IMG/VR virus record: IMGVR_UViG_3300047368_000270
Coordinates: 1 to 27,537 of that record
DNA length: 27,537 nucleotides
Reading direction: 5' to 3' (one strand)
From: a virus
Shown here: piece by piece, positions 7,768 through 16,848 of the stretch
Position numbering within the stretch: position 1 is the first letter of the stretch
Layout: the number at the start of each line of letters is the position of its first letter
Made by a program: the position numbers and the translations under genes
The notes under the pieces: generated by a model
What the model saw: only the letters and a program-made list of their open reading frames with translations
Database searches by the model: none
What the model was told of the DNA's origin: nothing

Positions 7768-8850
7768 TTAGATAGTGATGCCTGTAAGAACTCTGTCGTC
7801 GAGGATCATGCGACCTTCTTCGAGAGAACCAAAGTATCCAATCTTTTGCTGACGGATGCTGTATTGATCGTCTGCAAGAAGAGTAAACTCGGATCCAGTT
7901 TCAGAATCAAGAGCAACTGCACGGAATAAAGATTCACGTGAGCGATCAAGCCCGATAACTAAATCATCATCGCTTCTGCTAGAAAGAGTATTCCATACGC
8001 TTGTAAACTTCTGACCTTTGCCAAGCTCGTTGATTTCCATGATGGAAATACCGTAGAACTCAGGGATACCGGCGTTTTGATAAATTGCGTTGCGCATTTC
8101 ATCAGTAGCGGCAATTGGCCCACTTGCATTGGCAGGATCACCACCAGCAGTACCTACAGTATTAATAGGATTGTAAGCCATTGCACGAAGACCTTCAACA
8201 GCCTCAGGACTCATGATCATATCAGTGATTCCTTTGATTCGGCCTTCTGGAGTTCCACCTGTCCATGCAGTGTTGATGCGTTTTGCTTTAGTTAAAAGTC
8301 TATTGAAATCATCAAGGATCAAAGTGTCTCCGTTTGCAGTTTCAAGGTGGCTTTTACCATTTGTTTCAGCAGCAAATAAAGCTCCCAAAATCAAGTTTGC
8401 AGAAGTAGATTCTTGACGAAGAAGAATTTCTTGAGCGATACGAGTGAACGATTTACCAACAACATCCAAGCGAGACTTAGCAGCGTAGCGTTTGTCGAAA
8501 TCAACAGCGCTATCAAGACGATAAGTCGTGAACTTCATTTCTGAAGCAGTTGGTGTTACAGTATTGGTTGGAAGACCACCAGGAACTGATGTGCTGTAAA
8601 CCTTTACGTAATCTGGAGCAGTAACGTCATAGTAAAGATCCAAAGGAATACTAGGACTGTCCATATCGTTAAACTGGAAGTTTGTGAATAAGTTACTAAG
8701 CGTAGGAGCTTGGTTTACAACCTCGGCCAAAACTGGTCCGATGAATTCTGCCAATGCCATTTGTGCTTCGTAAGCAACTTCGCGATTTCGTGAAGCCATA
8801 GCCTTTACGAGCTCGACTTGTTCTTCTGTTCTCTTAAGTGTAATTTTCAT
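7768..8850 (-). CDS. Major capsid protein, HK97-fold type
   Basis: A 360-residue protein without low-complexity regions, in the usual size range of HK97-fold capsid proteins. The N-terminal helical part (residues 1-50) leads to FIGPVLAEVVNQAPTLSNLF and then a beta-rich domain with SIPLDLYYDVTAPDYVKVYS. The middle has the helix-rich pattern with the arginine-rich AQEILLRQESTSANLILGAL, and the C-terminus ends in a beta segment (FTLLADDQYSIRQQKIGYFG). It lies directly downstream of protease/scaffold and decoration genes, which is the standard order, and is followed by a strong terminator. The fold is inferred from size, sequence style and context; I saw no single signature residue. Confidence 0.85.
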   Translation of the reverse strand: MKITLKRTEEQVELVKAMASRNREVAYEAQMALAEFIGPVLAEVVNQAPTLSNLFTNFQFNDMDSPSIPLDLYYDVTAPDYVKVYSTSVPGGLPTNTVTPTASEMKFTTYRLDSAVDFDKRYAAKSRLDVVGKSFTRIAQEILLRQESTSANLILGALFAAETNGKSHLETANGDTLILDDFNRLLTKAKRINTAWTGGTPEGRIKGITDMIMSPEAVEGLRAMAYNPINTVGTAGGDPANASGPIAATDEMRNAIYQNAGIPEFYGISIMEINELGKGQKFTSVWNTLSSRSDDDLVIGLDRSRESLFRAVALDSETGSEFTLLADDQYSIRQQKIGYFGSLEEGRMILDDRVLTGITI

Positions 8851-8876
8851 TTTTTTTGATACTCTCTAGTTAAAGA

Positions 8877-9563
8877 TTAAAGGTCAAGCTTGATTACGTA
8901 GTAAGTGCCAGTTCCATTGGCAGCTGATCCATCTCCAGCAAAATAATCATTTGAAGATAGTTTGCCAGTTGCAAGGTCGCGATTTCCTTTTCCTATGCAA
9001 ATTCCAGCTTTTCTGTTGGCAGCATTGATAACGAACTTTCCTGCGTTTGCTCCTGTGCCAATATAAACAGGCTGACCTTCGATGAGGTTTCCAGATACTG
9101 CGCTTTCAGCTACAGTAATAATACCCTTGGTTAAAACAGGAACTGCTTCACCAGGAAGAACTCCGTAAAGCTCAAGAAGTTTTTGTTTGTAGTAAAGGAA
9201 CTTCTCACCATTTTCATCAAAAGCGATGGTCTGACGAAGAGTAACTCCTAAAGCGTGGGAAACATCTGGATCAGCAAGTGCTCCGTCAGCAGCGCTAACT
9301 TTTAAAGGTACCTCAGGGTAAGAATTTCCACCCACGTGAGGGTAGTCAGTTTTACCTAAGTAAGATTGTAATTGAGCTGTACCGTTTGCGATGGGCTCTT
9401 GAGTCATATCGCCGTTGGTCACTGATACGATCACGCCTGCGTCCCAATCACCATTAGATGCATGAGTCATGTCTGCCAATGTAAGCGCTGAAGTATCAAG
9501 CGAAAACAAGTTGACAACGTCGTGTTCGTTGTATTGTCTGAATGGAAGTAGTCTATTAGCCAT
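8877..9563 (-). CDS. Capsid decoration-like protein, 228 aa
   Basis: Opens MANRLLPFRQYNEHDVVNLF, a pattern common in head decoration or stabilising proteins placed just before the capsid gene. The sequence is beta-rich and Gly/Ala-rich, with a segment AVPVLTKGIITVAES followed by EGQPVYIGTGANAGKFV that looks like the beta-tulip-type decoration fold. A good Shine-Dalgarno (GAGGA) precedes the ATG. It lies between the protease-scaffold and capsid genes, with 26 bases to the latter. It would bind the outside of the expanded capsid. Confidence 0.7.
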   Translation of the reverse strand: MANRLLPFRQYNEHDVVNLFSLDTSALTLADMTHASNGDWDAGVIVSVTNGDMTQEPIANGTAQLQSYLGKTDYPHVGGNSYPEVPLKVSAADGALADPDVSHALGVTLRQTIAFDENGEKFLYYKQKLLELYGVLPGEAVPVLTKGIITVAESAVSGNLIEGQPVYIGTGANAGKFVINAANRKAGICIGKGNRDLATGKLSSNDYFAGDGSAANGTGTYYVIKLDL

Positions 9564-9580
9564 TTTATTTTTCCTCTATT

Positions 9581-11173
9581 TTAGTATTGAATGTTTACGT
9601 TGTCTTTCGAGAAAGCTTGTTTAAATTTTTCTCTGATAGAAAGTTCGTCTTGAGTTGCGTCGCCATTATTGTTAGCAACAACTTCTTCTTCGACTTCTAC
9701 ATTTTCGATAGCTTCTTCAACAACCTCTTCGGTTGCTTCTTCTGCCACTTCTTCTGTAGATTCGCTTGCGGAAGAAAGTTCTGCGATTCTTTTTTGAACC
9801 TGCTCTTCAACTTTAGCTGCAATAGCTTTTTGTTGCTCTTCTTTAAATGCTTTGGTTTTATGGTTCCACATAACAGAGAGCTTTTCTTTGTACTCAGCGA
9901 AAGCTTCATCAGTAGAATCAAGAGATTTAAGCTCAGAAGCGAGAACGATACGGTCTTCATCTTCTAATTCGAAATCATCATCAAGTTGACTCATTCTGTC
10001 GTTAAATTTCTCAGAAGCTTCTTTTGCAGCAGCTTCAGTTTTAAGAGTTTCGATTTGCTCGTTCATTGCAGCAATCTCTTCTTTTAAAGATTCGATTGTT
10101 TGCTTTGACTCTTCAGAGGCTTGGACAAGCTCTTCTTTTTCCTTGCTCATTTCTTCTTTGTCTGATTGCCATTGGTCATTCTTTTGAATGATGGCGTCAT
10201 GGAAAACTTTAGTGATGTTGGCAATAGCCTCCTCAGAAAGTTTCTTAGAAGAAGCTTGAGCTTCTAAAGTCTCTGTTACTTGTTTTAAAATTTCTTGTTC
10301 CATAATCTTATTAGGTTTTAAGTTCTTGTTTAGAATTACATTGTCTTTTTCCAAATGGGAACTTTTTTTATTTTTTATTTCTATTTTTTCGTAAATGGAG
10401 CTTTCTGCATTGTCTTTCAATTTGAATTGTCGAATGCTATCTTCATCCACAGTTAAACCTTTTACTTCGGCCGCTGGGTTAGCTGTAAAGCCGATTCCAA
10501 GCGGATAGATGTCTCCGACAATCAGCCGATGAACTTCTTTTCCGTCATCATCTCTACCGTTTCCGCCGTAAGCTTTTAAAAATTGTTTATACTCTTCTTT
10601 TTGCTCTTCACCTTCAATTATAATTGCGTCCTTTAAGTTGCTGCTTCCAACTGCGATTACATAATCATTGAATCCAATTTCCCAGCTTGCTGAAACTTTT
10701 TGATAAAGCTCATCTTCTTCGTCAACAGACTTTTGAACTAATTCTGCAAATTCGGGGTTAACTGTTTTATATACAACAGATGATAATGCAATATTAAAAG
10801 GCTCATCGCTTGAAGCAGCTTCTTCTTCGCTGATCAATTCATTCGTCCCAAACTTAGATAATGAAGCTCCAACAATGTGACCAACAACTTTTTTACGCTG
10901 ATGCTCTATATTGGTAGGCTTGTGAATAAAATAGTCTTTAATAGCCAGAGCGGTCTCGGTGTCAATTCCGTCGCCATTCTTATTGAACATATTTGCTACT
11001 GCGCCATTAAACGCAACGCCAACCAAATCAATGTTTTTACTAAAGTCAATATCTTCTGGTATTATATCTCTTAAAGAGTCAACAGATGCCAATGATTCAA
11101 TCTGCTCACTTTTCGGGCTAGAGGCTACAACACTTTCAGAAAACTTACATATATACTTAAAAGGTAAACTCAT
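9581..11173 (-). CDS. Prohead protease fused to scaffolding protein, 530 aa
   Basis: Residues 1-260 look like a herpes/HK97-type prohead serine protease: NIEHQRKKVVGHIVGASL holds the likely catalytic His91, and KVSASWEIGFNDYVI holds the likely nucleophile, Ser161 or Ser163. YPLGIGFTANPAAEVKG near residue 235 is the conserved late strand. Residues from about 291 to 430 are a long Glu/Lys/Ala coiled coil typical of scaffolds, then a very acidic stretch (residues about 465-500, EEVAEEATEEVVEEAIENVE), and a C-terminal helix (SIREKFKQAFSKDN) of the kind that binds capsid protein. Met291 (codon at 10303) could allow separate expression of the scaffold. The mature capsid protein is expected to be made after scaffold cleavage. 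Confidence 0.75.
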   Translation of the reverse strand: MSLPFKYICKFSESVVASSPKSEQIESLASVDSLRDIIPEDIDFSKNIDLVGVAFNGAVANMFNKNGDGIDTETALAIKDYFIHKPTNIEHQRKKVVGHIVGASLSKFGTNELISEEEAASSDEPFNIALSSVVYKTVNPEFAELVQKSVDEEDELYQKVSASWEIGFNDYVIAVGSSNLKDAIIIEGEEQKEEYKQFLKAYGGNGRDDDGKEVHRLIVGDIYPLGIGFTANPAAEVKGLTVDEDSIRQFKLKDNAESSIYEKIEIKNKKSSHLEKDNVILNKNLKPNKIMEQEILKQVTETLEAQASSKKLSEEAIANITKVFHDAIIQKNDQWQSDKEEMSKEKEELVQASEESKQTIESLKEEIAAMNEQIETLKTEAAAKEASEKFNDRMSQLDDDFELEDEDRIVLASELKSLDSTDEAFAEYKEKLSVMWNHKTKAFKEEQQKAIAAKVEEQVQKRIAELSSASESTEEVAEEATEEVVEEAIENVEVEEEVVANNNGDATQDELSIREKFKQAFSKDNVNIQY

Positions 11174-11190
11174 GTTAAAATATTAATACA
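11174..11190 (-). promoter_or_regulatory. TGTA start-proximal box (copy 8, 17-base distance)
   Basis: Reads TGTATTAATATTTTAAC on the minus strand, right before the protease-scaffold ATG at 11173. The distance is 17 bases, not 13, so it is a weaker member of the set. Confidence 0.35.
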
Positions 11191-11200
11191 CTAATATAAA

Positions 11201-13324
11201 TTAATCTTCAATATTTATTTTTTTACTATGATAAAGTATAGCAGCAGGATAAGATACAATTTCATGCTGTTGAGAAAGATCTAAAACATCAGACATAATA
11301 TTTAAATTTTCTATATTATTAAAATCTTCAATACAAGAACTTAATGCCTTCTCCCACTCTTGATGCTCGGTAGACATAACAACGCTTTCAATTAAAGTAT
11401 CTATCATGCCTTTATGCTCTTTAGATAACCTCTTTCTATTGTAGTGTGTCTTAAGCTCGGATTCAGCCTGCTTGCGTAAAGCTTCTATGCTATATACTAC
11501 TTCTTGGATATTTTTTCTACTGTGAACTTCGTCAGATGCAAAAACCCCGCTTGGCTTTGTGGTTGTTCCTGCTGGACGACCATTGTCTTTCTTGGCAGCA
11601 GGTTTTCCGGGTTGCGGTTGACCTGGCTGAGCTACAGGCTGAGGAGCTTTCTTCATTTGTTCCTGGGAGGTCTTTTGCTGCTCGATACTCATTTCGTGCT
11701 GCTCTTCTTTCATCTCTTGATCTTCTTCGCTTAAGATAGGCTGAGATGCAGACAGTGGGGTGTAAAACCCTTTTTCTCTGTCTTCGACAAATCTTTCTTG
11801 TGCTGCGCGAAGATCTTGAGGGTCTGGGTATATGCCTTGCTTTAAGGCAGTCATTCCTTGCTCTGGAGTTATGATGCCCATCTCAATAAGTCTAGAAGTA
11901 ACTCTTTGCAATTGAACTTCGTCTTTAATGTCTATTTCTACAAATTTAGCTGTTGGAAAATTCTTGAACCCCATTGCCTGGCAGACCTGTTTAATTTGCG
12001 GCTGCATAACATCATTAAGAAATGCATTGCGAGCCTCTTTTAGTCTTTCCAGAAAAATCTGCGCCTTAACCTGCGTACTCGAGTAGTTCTCCTTGCCTAC
12101 AATTATATTCTGCAAACCTTCCTTGATATCCTCGTTTACGATTTGGTACTTAGTCGGCCCAAGAACTTTATTTAAGTCAGGAATAACAAATTCAGCCTTG
12201 GTAGTATAATCTGCAATTAAAGCCCTTCCGATACTCTCGTTCTGGAACAACGCTTGCATTGCTTTTAAATTGTTTGGATTAACTCCGCCTTTATCAGGAG
12301 TATTACCCATCGTCACCAACAATATAACATTTTCAATGGTACGAGTTATAGCTTGATCGATTTTCTTTAACTCCATCTTCCAGTTTATATCATCTAATAC
12401 AGGAAAACCAAAAGGAATAGCAAAAGGTTCATAATCTTGTTTTTTATAAAATGAAAATATTAATTTATTAGGATCTAAATCAACCATAATACCATCGCTC
12501 ATGAATTGATTCTCGCTGATCTTCTTTTTTGCCTTATCGGGTAAAGCTTCAAACATCTCCTTGTCGTAGTCGGATTGAGGGAACTTTAACTTCTCGATAT
12601 CGTATTCGCTTAGAATTTTTTTGTATATCCCATTCTTAGAGCTAAAAGTCAATGCTCTGTCCGCCACAAAGTCATAAGGGTTAAGAAATACATACCCAAC
12701 AGGTATTCTCTTCGATCCAATATTTTTTCCCTCTGAACCATATACCTGATTAAGTTTAATTAAGTCTTCAGTTGAAAACTTTCCATCAAGCTTGTACATA
12801 AATACATTGCCTGATCTATAATACTCTCTAAAATATTGATCCTTTAATTTCCAAATTTTTATTTTTTGCATCCACTTCTCTATGAATACTTTTGCCTTTT
12901 CGGATCCTCCGTCTAGATATATATCGGAATTAGAAAATTCAGCCATAACATCAATAGCGTTTCTAAAGATAGGTACATTTGCATATGCTTTTTGACAAAG
13001 CTCTATGGATATCCTTGGCGTCACATAAGAATCTTTATAAGAATAAGGTAGTCCGCTGTCATGTATGTTAGCGTACTTGTTTTTCTTTGGTGGCTTAGAA
13101 GCTCTGTTTGACCTGAACCTGGTTCCCTCTGTGCCTTCTACTTGGCCAACGTTTCTGGAGTAGCTTGCTTGTGCATAATATGATTCCCCTGCGGTTGCTG
13201 GCTTGATTTCTTCTGTAGACTCGGCTTTATTTAACAAAGAATTTAAATCGTTAGCGTCGTCACTTTTAGCGCTAGATTCAAACTTATTCCAATATTCGGA
13301 TTTCTTATTATATTTTCTTGGCAT
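11201..13324 (-). CDS. Portal protein
   Basis: From the ATG at 13324 this gives 707 residues. An in-frame TTG nine codons upstream (13351) is possible but is less likely, because the ATG has the 13-base TGTA spacing seen at other genes. The N-terminal 100 residues are polar and probably disordered. The portal body starts around KAYANVPIFRNAIDVMAEFS and continues with YFREYYRSGNVFMYK, typical of the portal wing. A Pro/Gln-rich stretch (APQPVAQPGQPQPGKPA) near the C-terminus links to a helical tail. It follows the large terminase and precedes protease-scaffold, the usual order. It forms the dodecameric DNA channel at the capsid vertex. Confidence 0.85.
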   Translation of the reverse strand: MPRKYNKKSEYWNKFESSAKSDDANDLNSLLNKAESTEEIKPATAGESYYAQASYSRNVGQVEGTEGTRFRSNRASKPPKKNKYANIHDSGLPYSYKDSYVTPRISIELCQKAYANVPIFRNAIDVMAEFSNSDIYLDGGSEKAKVFIEKWMQKIKIWKLKDQYFREYYRSGNVFMYKLDGKFSTEDLIKLNQVYGSEGKNIGSKRIPVGYVFLNPYDFVADRALTFSSKNGIYKKILSEYDIEKLKFPQSDYDKEMFEALPDKAKKKISENQFMSDGIMVDLDPNKLIFSFYKKQDYEPFAIPFGFPVLDDINWKMELKKIDQAITRTIENVILLVTMGNTPDKGGVNPNNLKAMQALFQNESIGRALIADYTTKAEFVIPDLNKVLGPTKYQIVNEDIKEGLQNIIVGKENYSSTQVKAQIFLERLKEARNAFLNDVMQPQIKQVCQAMGFKNFPTAKFVEIDIKDEVQLQRVTSRLIEMGIITPEQGMTALKQGIYPDPQDLRAAQERFVEDREKGFYTPLSASQPILSEEDQEMKEEQHEMSIEQQKTSQEQMKKAPQPVAQPGQPQPGKPAAKKDNGRPAGTTTKPSGVFASDEVHSRKNIQEVVYSIEALRKQAESELKTHYNRKRLSKEHKGMIDTLIESVVMSTEHQEWEKALSSCIEDFNNIENLNIMSDVLDLSQQHEIVSYPAAILYHSKKINIED

Positions 13325-13337
13325 ATTAGATAGTACA
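13325..13337 (-). promoter_or_regulatory. TGTA start-proximal box of the portal gene (copy 3)
   Basis: Reads TGTACTATCTAAT before the ATG at 13324. In this copy TTGGAC stands exactly 17 bases before TACTAT, so an ordinary sigma-70-type promoter is also possible here. Confidence 0.5.
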
Positions 13338-13361
13338 CCAAACGAACTCAAAGTCCAATTT

Positions 13362-13386
13362 AAAGTTAAAAGTCGACTTTAACTTT
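13362..13386 (-). promoter_or_regulatory. Near-perfect palindrome centred on GTCGAC
   Basis: Arms AAAGTTAAA and TTTAACTTT flank a GTCGAC centre; one extra A in the left arm is the only imperfection. It lies between the terminase stop (13390) and the portal promoter region. It is long enough for a dimeric regulator and has no T-run, so it is not an ordinary terminator. Confidence 0.45.
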
Positions 13387-13389
13387 ACT

Positions 13390-15267
13390 TTAAACCATTA
13401 TAGGTATAAAAGTTGATTCGACGGGATTTTCCTGGGCATTCATCATATCGTAATAAGTCTTCACCATCCAATTGCCTAGAACTAAAGCCGAATAAGAATC
13501 CTTTCGAGTTTTACTTGGACCTGTTTGCCTTCTTAGATTTGACGGCAATCCAAAAGTCTGAGTACCTTGCGGCGTAGAAGTTACCTGTATTAATGCGCAT
13601 TGATTCTTTGTATAGTTTACCATGTCATATTGATGATCCAGAAAATCAATCATTTTTGCTCCGCCACTGCTCTTGAGGAATTCTTTTTGGTTTGGTAAAA
13701 ATATTAAATCATCAACAGGTACATTTTTCTTTAATTGCTTATGGTAATTGTCGTCTAAAGGTCTAGATCCAAACCACAGTCTTTTGTGGTCAAAGCTGGC
13801 CTGTAAAAGTTCATTTGACTTTCTTATCCAATCGGATGTAGCTTTCCTCAGGATGCATATTTTTTTATCTTTTAAATTGTATTGCATTTTTGCATCACGC
13901 AAAGCCTCTTGATAATGTTCGGTATTATCTAAATCTGCTACAATCTCCTTGATATTAATGTTAGCCTTATTAAACTGCTCACTAGCATTAGCTCCTTGTA
14001 AAAATTGTACACCTCCACCATAGTCACCAACAATAGCAACAATATTAAAATGAGTTAATAAATAATGAAAATAATTAATGTGATCATTCATTTTTAAACC
14101 AGGAACAGCATAACTATGAACCAAGGTTCCAGTTCTAGTGTTGTCGTTCAACTTGATCACATGCATTGCAAAATCGTCTGAACTTTCACTTTCTGCCCAA
14201 CTAGGGTCGAAGGCTAACAAATATTTAGAGTCTCGATCTCCGGCTATTTCTAGGCATGGAGTTTCGCCATCCGTTACAGTACATGCAGCCATAGTTGAAG
14301 TTTTAAAGAACCCAGAACTATCATCCGTGAATATAGCGTTGAACTCTCGGTCAAACTGAGACTGACTCATTGTCTGCTTAGATTGGTTAATCAAATTTTG
14401 ATCGTACAAAGCTTCAGGCGCAACATCATAACTAAAATGCATGATAACTCTTTTAGCTGTATCTATAGATCCGGGATGCGCTCCATCAAGAATCAAATTT
14501 TCAAATGTTTCATATACCTTGTATAAATATTCAAATTTATAACTAGCAGAAGATAAAGCTATTAATTTATTGTTCGGCCAGACATATCTCTCAGATTCTT
14601 TCATCTTTCCTTTTGCGATCATCTGGTCTTCAAGCTTACGAACCTTCTCTCTTTCGGTGGGATTCTGAACAACACTCAAGAATGGCAATATAACCTCATT
14701 ATAGATGTGCTCAGGCATCAAAAGAAACTCATCAATAATAATCCTATGAAACCTAAAACCACGAAGCTTTGAACCGTCGCCTAGTGGTAAAGCAATAATT
14801 TTTGACTCTCCAATCTCCAAGGTCCACTGATCGTTTTTCTTAGATTTTTTGGTAATGCACTGAGAAAGAAATGCTGCTTCAGGTTTGTTTGCGATATCTT
14901 CTATTTTTTCAAAGATCATCTTTGATTGCCTGAATGTTGCAGCTAGAATACCTATCTGAACTCCTTGGTTAAATATAGCATCAAGAAAAGCATATATAGC
15001 AGTACTAAAAGACTTTGACATACCGCGAGACCATATACCTAAAAAATAGTCAGTCTCAAGCATAGATTTGATTGCAAGATGCTGAAAGGGAAAAAGATCT
15101 ACTCCACCTATAAGGTTTGTTGTAAAAGTTAGGTTTTCTTTAAGAAAGTCATGTAGCAACAACTTAGCGTCAGGCTCGTCTAAGTACCCTTTGATTTTCA
15201 ACATTTCTTCGTTTTTGTTGACCTTTTTTTTCTTGCTTGCCGCAAGCTTTCCTTGTTCCCATGTCAT
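13390..15267 (-). CDS. terL: Terminase large subunit
   Basis: The 625-residue packaging motor has both expected halves. The ATPase shows a Walker A-like loop SRGMSKS at residues 80-86 and a Walker B with catalytic acid, RIIIDEF, at Asp179-Glu180. The RNase H-like nuclease shows its acidic residues in LLAFDPSW (Asp354), IVGDYGGG (Asp415) and MIDFLDHQYD (Asp541/Asp544). It translocates DNA into the prohead and cuts the concatemer. The start overlaps the stop of the ERCC4-type nuclease gene by 4 bases, so both are coupled. No obvious small terminase lies directly upstream, which is odd. Confidence 0.95.
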   Translation of the reverse strand: MTWEQGKLAASKKKKVNKNEEMLKIKGYLDEPDAKLLLHDFLKENLTFTTNLIGGVDLFPFQHLAIKSMLETDYFLGIWSRGMSKSFSTAIYAFLDAIFNQGVQIGILAATFRQSKMIFEKIEDIANKPEAAFLSQCITKKSKKNDQWTLEIGESKIIALPLGDGSKLRGFRFHRIIIDEFLLMPEHIYNEVILPFLSVVQNPTEREKVRKLEDQMIAKGKMKESERYVWPNNKLIALSSASYKFEYLYKVYETFENLILDGAHPGSIDTAKRVIMHFSYDVAPEALYDQNLINQSKQTMSQSQFDREFNAIFTDDSSGFFKTSTMAACTVTDGETPCLEIAGDRDSKYLLAFDPSWAESESSDDFAMHVIKLNDNTRTGTLVHSYAVPGLKMNDHINYFHYLLTHFNIVAIVGDYGGGVQFLQGANASEQFNKANINIKEIVADLDNTEHYQEALRDAKMQYNLKDKKICILRKATSDWIRKSNELLQASFDHKRLWFGSRPLDDNYHKQLKKNVPVDDLIFLPNQKEFLKSSGGAKMIDFLDHQYDMVNYTKNQCALIQVTSTPQGTQTFGLPSNLRRQTGPSKTRKDSYSALVLGNWMVKTYYDMMNAQENPVESTFIPIMV

Positions 15268-16184
15268 CGCTTATCTATAAAGTATTGTAAATCTGTTTCC
15301 CACATTTTTTTACCATATACTAAAAGTTTTGGTATTATTTCTTCTGACTGAGCTCTGCCTCCGGTAAAAACGAACTGACACTTTTTAGCAAATTTATGCA
15401 TAAGTAATCTCATGTTATGCCATATGTATTTAAGGTTTGATTGTCTAGGCCCATACATGTTATTTTTAATAATTGCTTCTATAGAGCTTTCTACAACAAT
15501 AAATATATATGCGTCGAATTCTTGCGCCCTTTCAAGCTCACGAGTAAACCTCTTGAAGCCGGTAGTCATTGTTCCTTTAAAGTCAGACTCACTTTTTCTG
15601 TCAACATATGTATAATCGTAATGTGGCGCTCCTACTGCGTAATCCCCGAAGTCTAGTTTCATTGACATAGAATTTTCGAACTTTAGCGGTTGCTGCTCCC
15701 GAGTATCTATTAAAATTTTAACGTTATCCAGTTCTTTATTTTTATCAAAAAAACCTTTCATTATATTCTTGTCTAATAATGGTTTAATTTTTATATTATT
15801 GCATGCTTGCGAATAAGATCCAAAAAAATATTTATACATATCCATGGAAGGCAAGTCATGAAGGTGAAGTTCCAGATGAGAGGGCGCGTATGCCAATTCC
15901 TTGCTCGTAACGCGCTGTTGTAGGCGTTTTAATAAATAATCCTTAACTTCCTCCTTGTCGGCGCTTAAAGCCCATTTACGGAGGTTATCCTGCGAAGCGA
16001 AGTCGATATTAAAATAATCTTCTTTATTATTAAATTCTAATAATTCATTAGTTAATTTATCCCGACGCTCATATATATTAACATAATATTCAGCAAGAGG
16101 AATTTTATGCGCTTTGGGAATGTGTAAATGCAAGCCTCTTTCGTTTTTGAAAGTTTTACCGCATACTTTACATTCTTCACTCAT
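15264..16184 (-). CDS. C2H2 zinc-finger protein with ERCC4-type nuclease domain, 306 aa
   Basis: The N-terminus is a C2H2 finger (Cys5, Cys8, His21, His26; CKVCGKTFKNERGLHLHI). The middle contains FGSYSQACNNIKI (residues 121-133), like the GSxxxA repeats found next to DNA-binding parts of phage endonucleases. The C-terminal half carries the ERCC4/XPF nuclease signature: ILIDTREQ (Asp160-Glu163), LDFGDYAVG (Gly180-Asp181), YVDRKSESDF (Asp195-Arg-Lys197, Asp201) and a helix FKRFTRELERA. It should cut DNA at branched or specific structures. It is coupled to the large terminase by a 4-base overlap, so a packaging-related cleavage or recognition role is likely by context. A branch-clearing nuclease for packaging or a site-specific cutter are both possible. 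Confidence 0.8.
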   Translation of the reverse strand: MSEECKVCGKTFKNERGLHLHIPKAHKIPLAEYYVNIYERRDKLTNELLEFNNKEDYFNIDFASQDNLRKWALSADKEEVKDYLLKRLQQRVTSKELAYAPSHLELHLHDLPSMDMYKYFFGSYSQACNNIKIKPLLDKNIMKGFFDKNKELDNVKILIDTREQQPLKFENSMSMKLDFGDYAVGAPHYDYTYVDRKSESDFKGTMTTGFKRFTRELERAQEFDAYIFIVVESSIEAIIKNNMYGPRQSNLKYIWHNMRLLMHKFAKKCQFVFTGGRAQSEEIIPKLLVYGKKMWETDLQYFIDKR

Positions 16185-16186
16185 TT

Positions 16187-16228
16187 ATAAAAAAAAATAA
16201 GCCACCACAAGCAATGCGATGACTTATT
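16187..16228 (-). terminator. Strong hairpin with T-run upstream of the nuclease-terminase operon
   Basis: On the minus strand AATAAGTCATCGCA can pair with TGTGGTGGCTTATT over 14 positions (three G-U), with a TTGCT loop, followed by nine T. It ends transcription of the 81-residue gene only a few bases before the ATG at 16184, so the nuclease-terminase pair needs read-through or its own start. Confidence 0.75.
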
Positions 16229-16250
16229 CCATGCTTTTAAACAAAAAGTA

Positions 16251-16496
16251 TTATGCAACTACTTCAGTTTCAGCCTCTTCAGCCTTTTCTTCGTTAGCTG
16301 CGATTTCCGCATCAGCTTTTTCGATGTGTTCAATTAACTTCTCTTTGTCCTCATCGGACATTTCTTCCAATTGCTTGTTAGCTAATTGCAAGGAGTAATT
16401 CTTAGCGGCCTCAATGACTCCAGTTAGATTTAACTGATTGAGGATGGAGTTACCCAAGGTTTCAATCATTTTATCTTTTATAATTTTATCACTCAT
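16251..16496 (-). CDS. Small acidic protein, 81 aa
   Basis: A helical protein with an N-terminal part MSDKIIKDKMIETLGNSILN and a very acidic C-terminus (EKADAEIAANEEKAEEAETE). No family is recognised. It stands alone between two intergenic gaps and is followed at once by a strong terminator. The 97 bases upstream are AT-rich with no clear -35/-10 pair. Small acidic phage proteins sometimes act as inhibitors or DNA mimics, but nothing here proves that. Confidence 0.6.
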   Translation of the reverse strand: MSDKIIKDKMIETLGNSILNQLNLTGVIEAAKNYSLQLANKQLEEMSDEDKEKLIEHIEKADAEIAANEEKAEEAETEVVA

Positions 16497-16593
16497 AATT
16501 TTATATTTATTTTAATTGTTATTGTTTATTTAGATTAGTATTTAATCTATAGCATTGTTTATATTATATATAAAGGTTTGTTGTATTTCTATA

Positions 16594-16848
16594 TTAAAGT
16601 TTATATTCTACGCTTCCTTCTTCGAGAGACTTGTTTTCCGGCTCCTTTACCTGCTTGATCGTATAGGTTGTGGTCTCATCTCCGCCAATATCTTCTTCTA
16701 CGAGATTCTTTGGGCTTATGATGGAAGCCATCGCTTTAATGATGATTTGATCCGTTTCACCTACAGGCTTGAAGTCGGGTTCGTTTTCAAAAACCTCTTG
16801 GATCTTGGAGTATTCGTAGTCGCCAATTAATAATTCAATTTTTTTCAT
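16594..16848 (-). CDS. Hypothetical small protein, 84 aa
   Basis: Starts MKKIELLIGDYEYSKIQEVF and has an acidic C-terminal half. Its ATG overlaps the stop of the 351-residue gene by 4 bases, so it is the last member of the sigma-factor operon. No motif or membrane segment is visible. Function unknown. Confidence 0.6.
   Translation of the reverse strand: MKKIELLIGDYEYSKIQEVFENEPDFKPVGETDQIIIKAMASIISPKNLVEEDIGGDETTTYTIKQVKEPENKSLEEGSVEYKL

Noticed and set aside
9587-9967. 126-residue plus-strand frame
   Set aside because: It is Phe/Cys-rich and antisense to the acidic low-complexity end of the scaffold gene; this is a shadow frame.
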